Shown: positions 42,753-43,694 of the stretch, one piece after another | Position numbering within the stretch: position 1 is the stretch's first letter | How the letters are laid out: each line of letters starts with the position of its first letter | Assembly: GCF_020179835.1 (NCBI RefSeq) | Contig: NZ_JAIUDA010000016.1 | Location: 1 to 43,694, forward strand | Source of the DNA: Pantoea sp. alder81 | GTDB lineage: Bacteria > Pseudomonadota > Gammaproteobacteria > Enterobacterales > Enterobacteriaceae | Reading direction: 5' to 3' | Length of the DNA: 43,694 nucleotides | Notes under the pieces: generated by a model | What the model was told of the DNA's origin: nothing | Seen by the model: only the letters and a program-made list of their open reading frames with translations | Database searches by the model: none | Translations under genes and position numbers: made by a program

Positions 42753-42778
42753 TCAGACACATCATTTGCTGTCATGCG

Positions 42779-43054
42779 TTATTTGTATACAACGGCGGTC
42801 GCCACGAAGTTAGGTCCCTTTTCTGTGGCGGCAGTTATTACGTAGTATTTTCCACCTTTCTCGTCAGCCAGAGAAGAGAGCTTGTCGTGTAAGTCCGACG
42901 GGGATGAGACTTCGCCCCCTGACTGGGATACATGGATGTTACCAACTTTAGTTAACTTGAAATGTTTAACTTCTTCTTTTGTTATTAATTGAGCTGCACT
43001 TGCTCCAAAGGCTAAGACTGAAAGTGTTAAAGCTATGATTATTCTACGCATCAT
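42779..43054 (-). CDS. BhsA/McbA/YhcN-like periplasmic protein (DUF1471)
   Basis: A 91-aa protein with a signal peptide (RRIIIALTLSVLAFGASAAQ) and a 65-residue mature domain of DUF1471 type: KLTKVGNIHVSQSGGEVSSP, then LSSLADEKGGKYYVITAATE and ATAVVYK. Family members respond to stress and affect biofilm formation and membrane permeability; the specific role here is unknown. Length is typical for the family. Ends at a strong terminator. Confidence 0.88.
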   Translation of the reverse strand: MMRRIIIALTLSVLAFGASAAQLITKEEVKHFKLTKVGNIHVSQSGGEVSSPSDLHDKLSSLADEKGGKYYVITAATEKGPNFVATAVVYK

Positions 43055-43567
43055 CAGATTTACCTTGTAGTTAGGAAAGTGGTTGTTAGATACATTGTTG
43101 CTATTGAAATATAGAACAGAATTTGATTAGTTGATCTGCTCCCCGTTAACTAACACGGTATACTGTAAGCAATTTCCCCAGATCGCTCATACCGGACCTG
43201 TGGCTAAATTATTCACCACGCATCACTTAACCCTATCACCCGCCTCTAAACCTCTCTGGTATCTCACAATCAACACTCGGCATGATTGTGATGTCGCGTT
43301 ATGCTGAGGAGTGCTTATGCCCTCGCCGCTACACTGCTGCCCAGAGATGTCACACCTTAAGAAAAATACTTAATCCATAAATCTGGGAGGGGTCTATTAT
43401 ATTTTTCTAATTTCTGGGTGGGTGACAGATGACCCTAATAATAAGGGACACCCTTTAATAATAATTACACTTTTATTTATCATTAAAAAAATCTGATGGA
43501 AGTTGGCCTGGTGGCTTGTTGATAACCTCATCGTTATCGGGGCCTTCATTTTTCATATACGTCACTC
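43055..43567. other. 513-bp gap up to the right IS
   Basis: No coding frame or clear RNA signal is seen. It includes the promoter region of the BhsA-like gene and ends at the terminal sequence of the IS at 43568; the original sequence beyond is not in the window. Confidence 0.45.
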
Positions 43568-43694
43568 TGATCCTACCCACGTAATGTGGACACGGCCCTA
43601 AGCGAGATTCAGATTTTCAAATTGTTCCGGGCTGAGTCCCCCACAGGCACTGTGGCGGCGCCACCGATTGTAATCACACTCGATATAATTAAAC
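43568..43694 (-). mobile_element. IS3-type insertion sequence, left-hand end only
   Basis: The element starts TGATCCTACCCACGTAATG at 43568, close to the right terminal repeat of IS3 itself as I remember it. The orfB gene ends 30 bases inside. It differs from the end seen at 126 beyond the first few bases, so the two may be different elements or simply the two different ends of related ones. Confidence 0.8.
43598..43694 (-). CDS. IS3-family transposase OrfB, C-terminus (partial)
   Basis: The last 31 codons read FNYIECDYNRWRRHSACGG followed by LSPEQFENLNLA and TAG. The 'YN..R.HS..G..SP..FE' pattern is the conserved end of IS3-family DDE transposases (rve integrase core). The rest is outside the window. 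Confidence 0.88.
   Translation of the reverse strand, partial: FNYIECDYNRWRRHSACGGLSPEQFENLNLA

Noticed and set aside
1..43694. tRNA genes or CRISPR arrays
   Set aside because: No cloverleaf with a T-loop motif and no regularly spaced direct repeats were noticed on reading both strands.

Overview
The window looks like a chromosomal segment of an enterobacterium, most likely Erwiniaceae (Pantoea/Erwinia type). This rests on the enterobacterial LepB, BhsA-like, chaperone-usher and IS3-family sequences; no marker gene fixes the genus. Both edges are cut inside IS3-family insertion sequences lying in the same orientation: the right-hand end of one element at 1-126 (start of its orfA) and the left-hand end of another at 43568-43694 (end of its orfB). 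Their terminal sequences differ, so they are probably two different IS3-family elements.

From 124 to about 28.6 kb lies the late half of a contractile-tailed (myovirus) prophage, almost all on the minus strand. In transcription order (right to left) it has: a lambda-Q-like antiterminator with a late promoter, leader and terminator; holin; two small proteins; small and large terminase; portal; scaffold; P22-type coat; head-tail completion proteins; sheath; tube; a tail-assembly chaperone with a programmed -1 frameshift; a gp10-like protein; tape measure; LysM tail protein; hub (gpD-like); spike (gpV-like); gp25/gpW-like; baseplate J; gpI-like; and a tail protein cut by the left IS, whose terminal TGA supplies the stop codon. 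No integrase, repressor, replication gene or recognisable endolysin is present, so this is an incomplete prophage, at least within the window.

Two cassettes interrupt the late operon. (1) At 11.4-14.0 kb, between the gp10-like protein and the tape measure, plus-strand genes encode a HipA-like kinase and a DUF3037 protein that overlap by 4 bases, plus a 94-aa protein; a 39-aa acidic minus-strand protein lies between them. This is a good candidate for an accessory defence or toxin-like module. (2) At 6.5-8.9 kb, between the tape measure and the LysM protein, there is a complete signal peptidase I paralogue, a DsbA/Com1-like thioredoxin-fold protein that has lost one active-site cysteine, a small exported protein and a 94-aa cytosolic protein. 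This is an unusual protein-export set inside a tail operon.

From 28.8 to 31 kb there are two regulators (LuxR-type HTH and a small HTH protein) beside a decayed plus-strand chaperone-usher fimbrial remnant: a subunit C-terminus followed by a PapD-like chaperone with two frameshifts. From 31 to 43.5 kb lie host metabolic and regulatory genes: an LpdB/LpdC-type prenyl-FMN decarboxylase pair with a divergent LysR regulator, a 346-aa membrane protein, an EamA-type exporter, a methyl-accepting chemotaxis protein ending in a CheR/CheB-docking-like pentapeptide, a GlxA-type AraC regulator, an MFS transporter and a BhsA-like periplasmic protein. A perfect 16-bp inverted repeat sits alone in the large gap before the MFS gene. 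No tRNA, rRNA or CRISPR array was seen.
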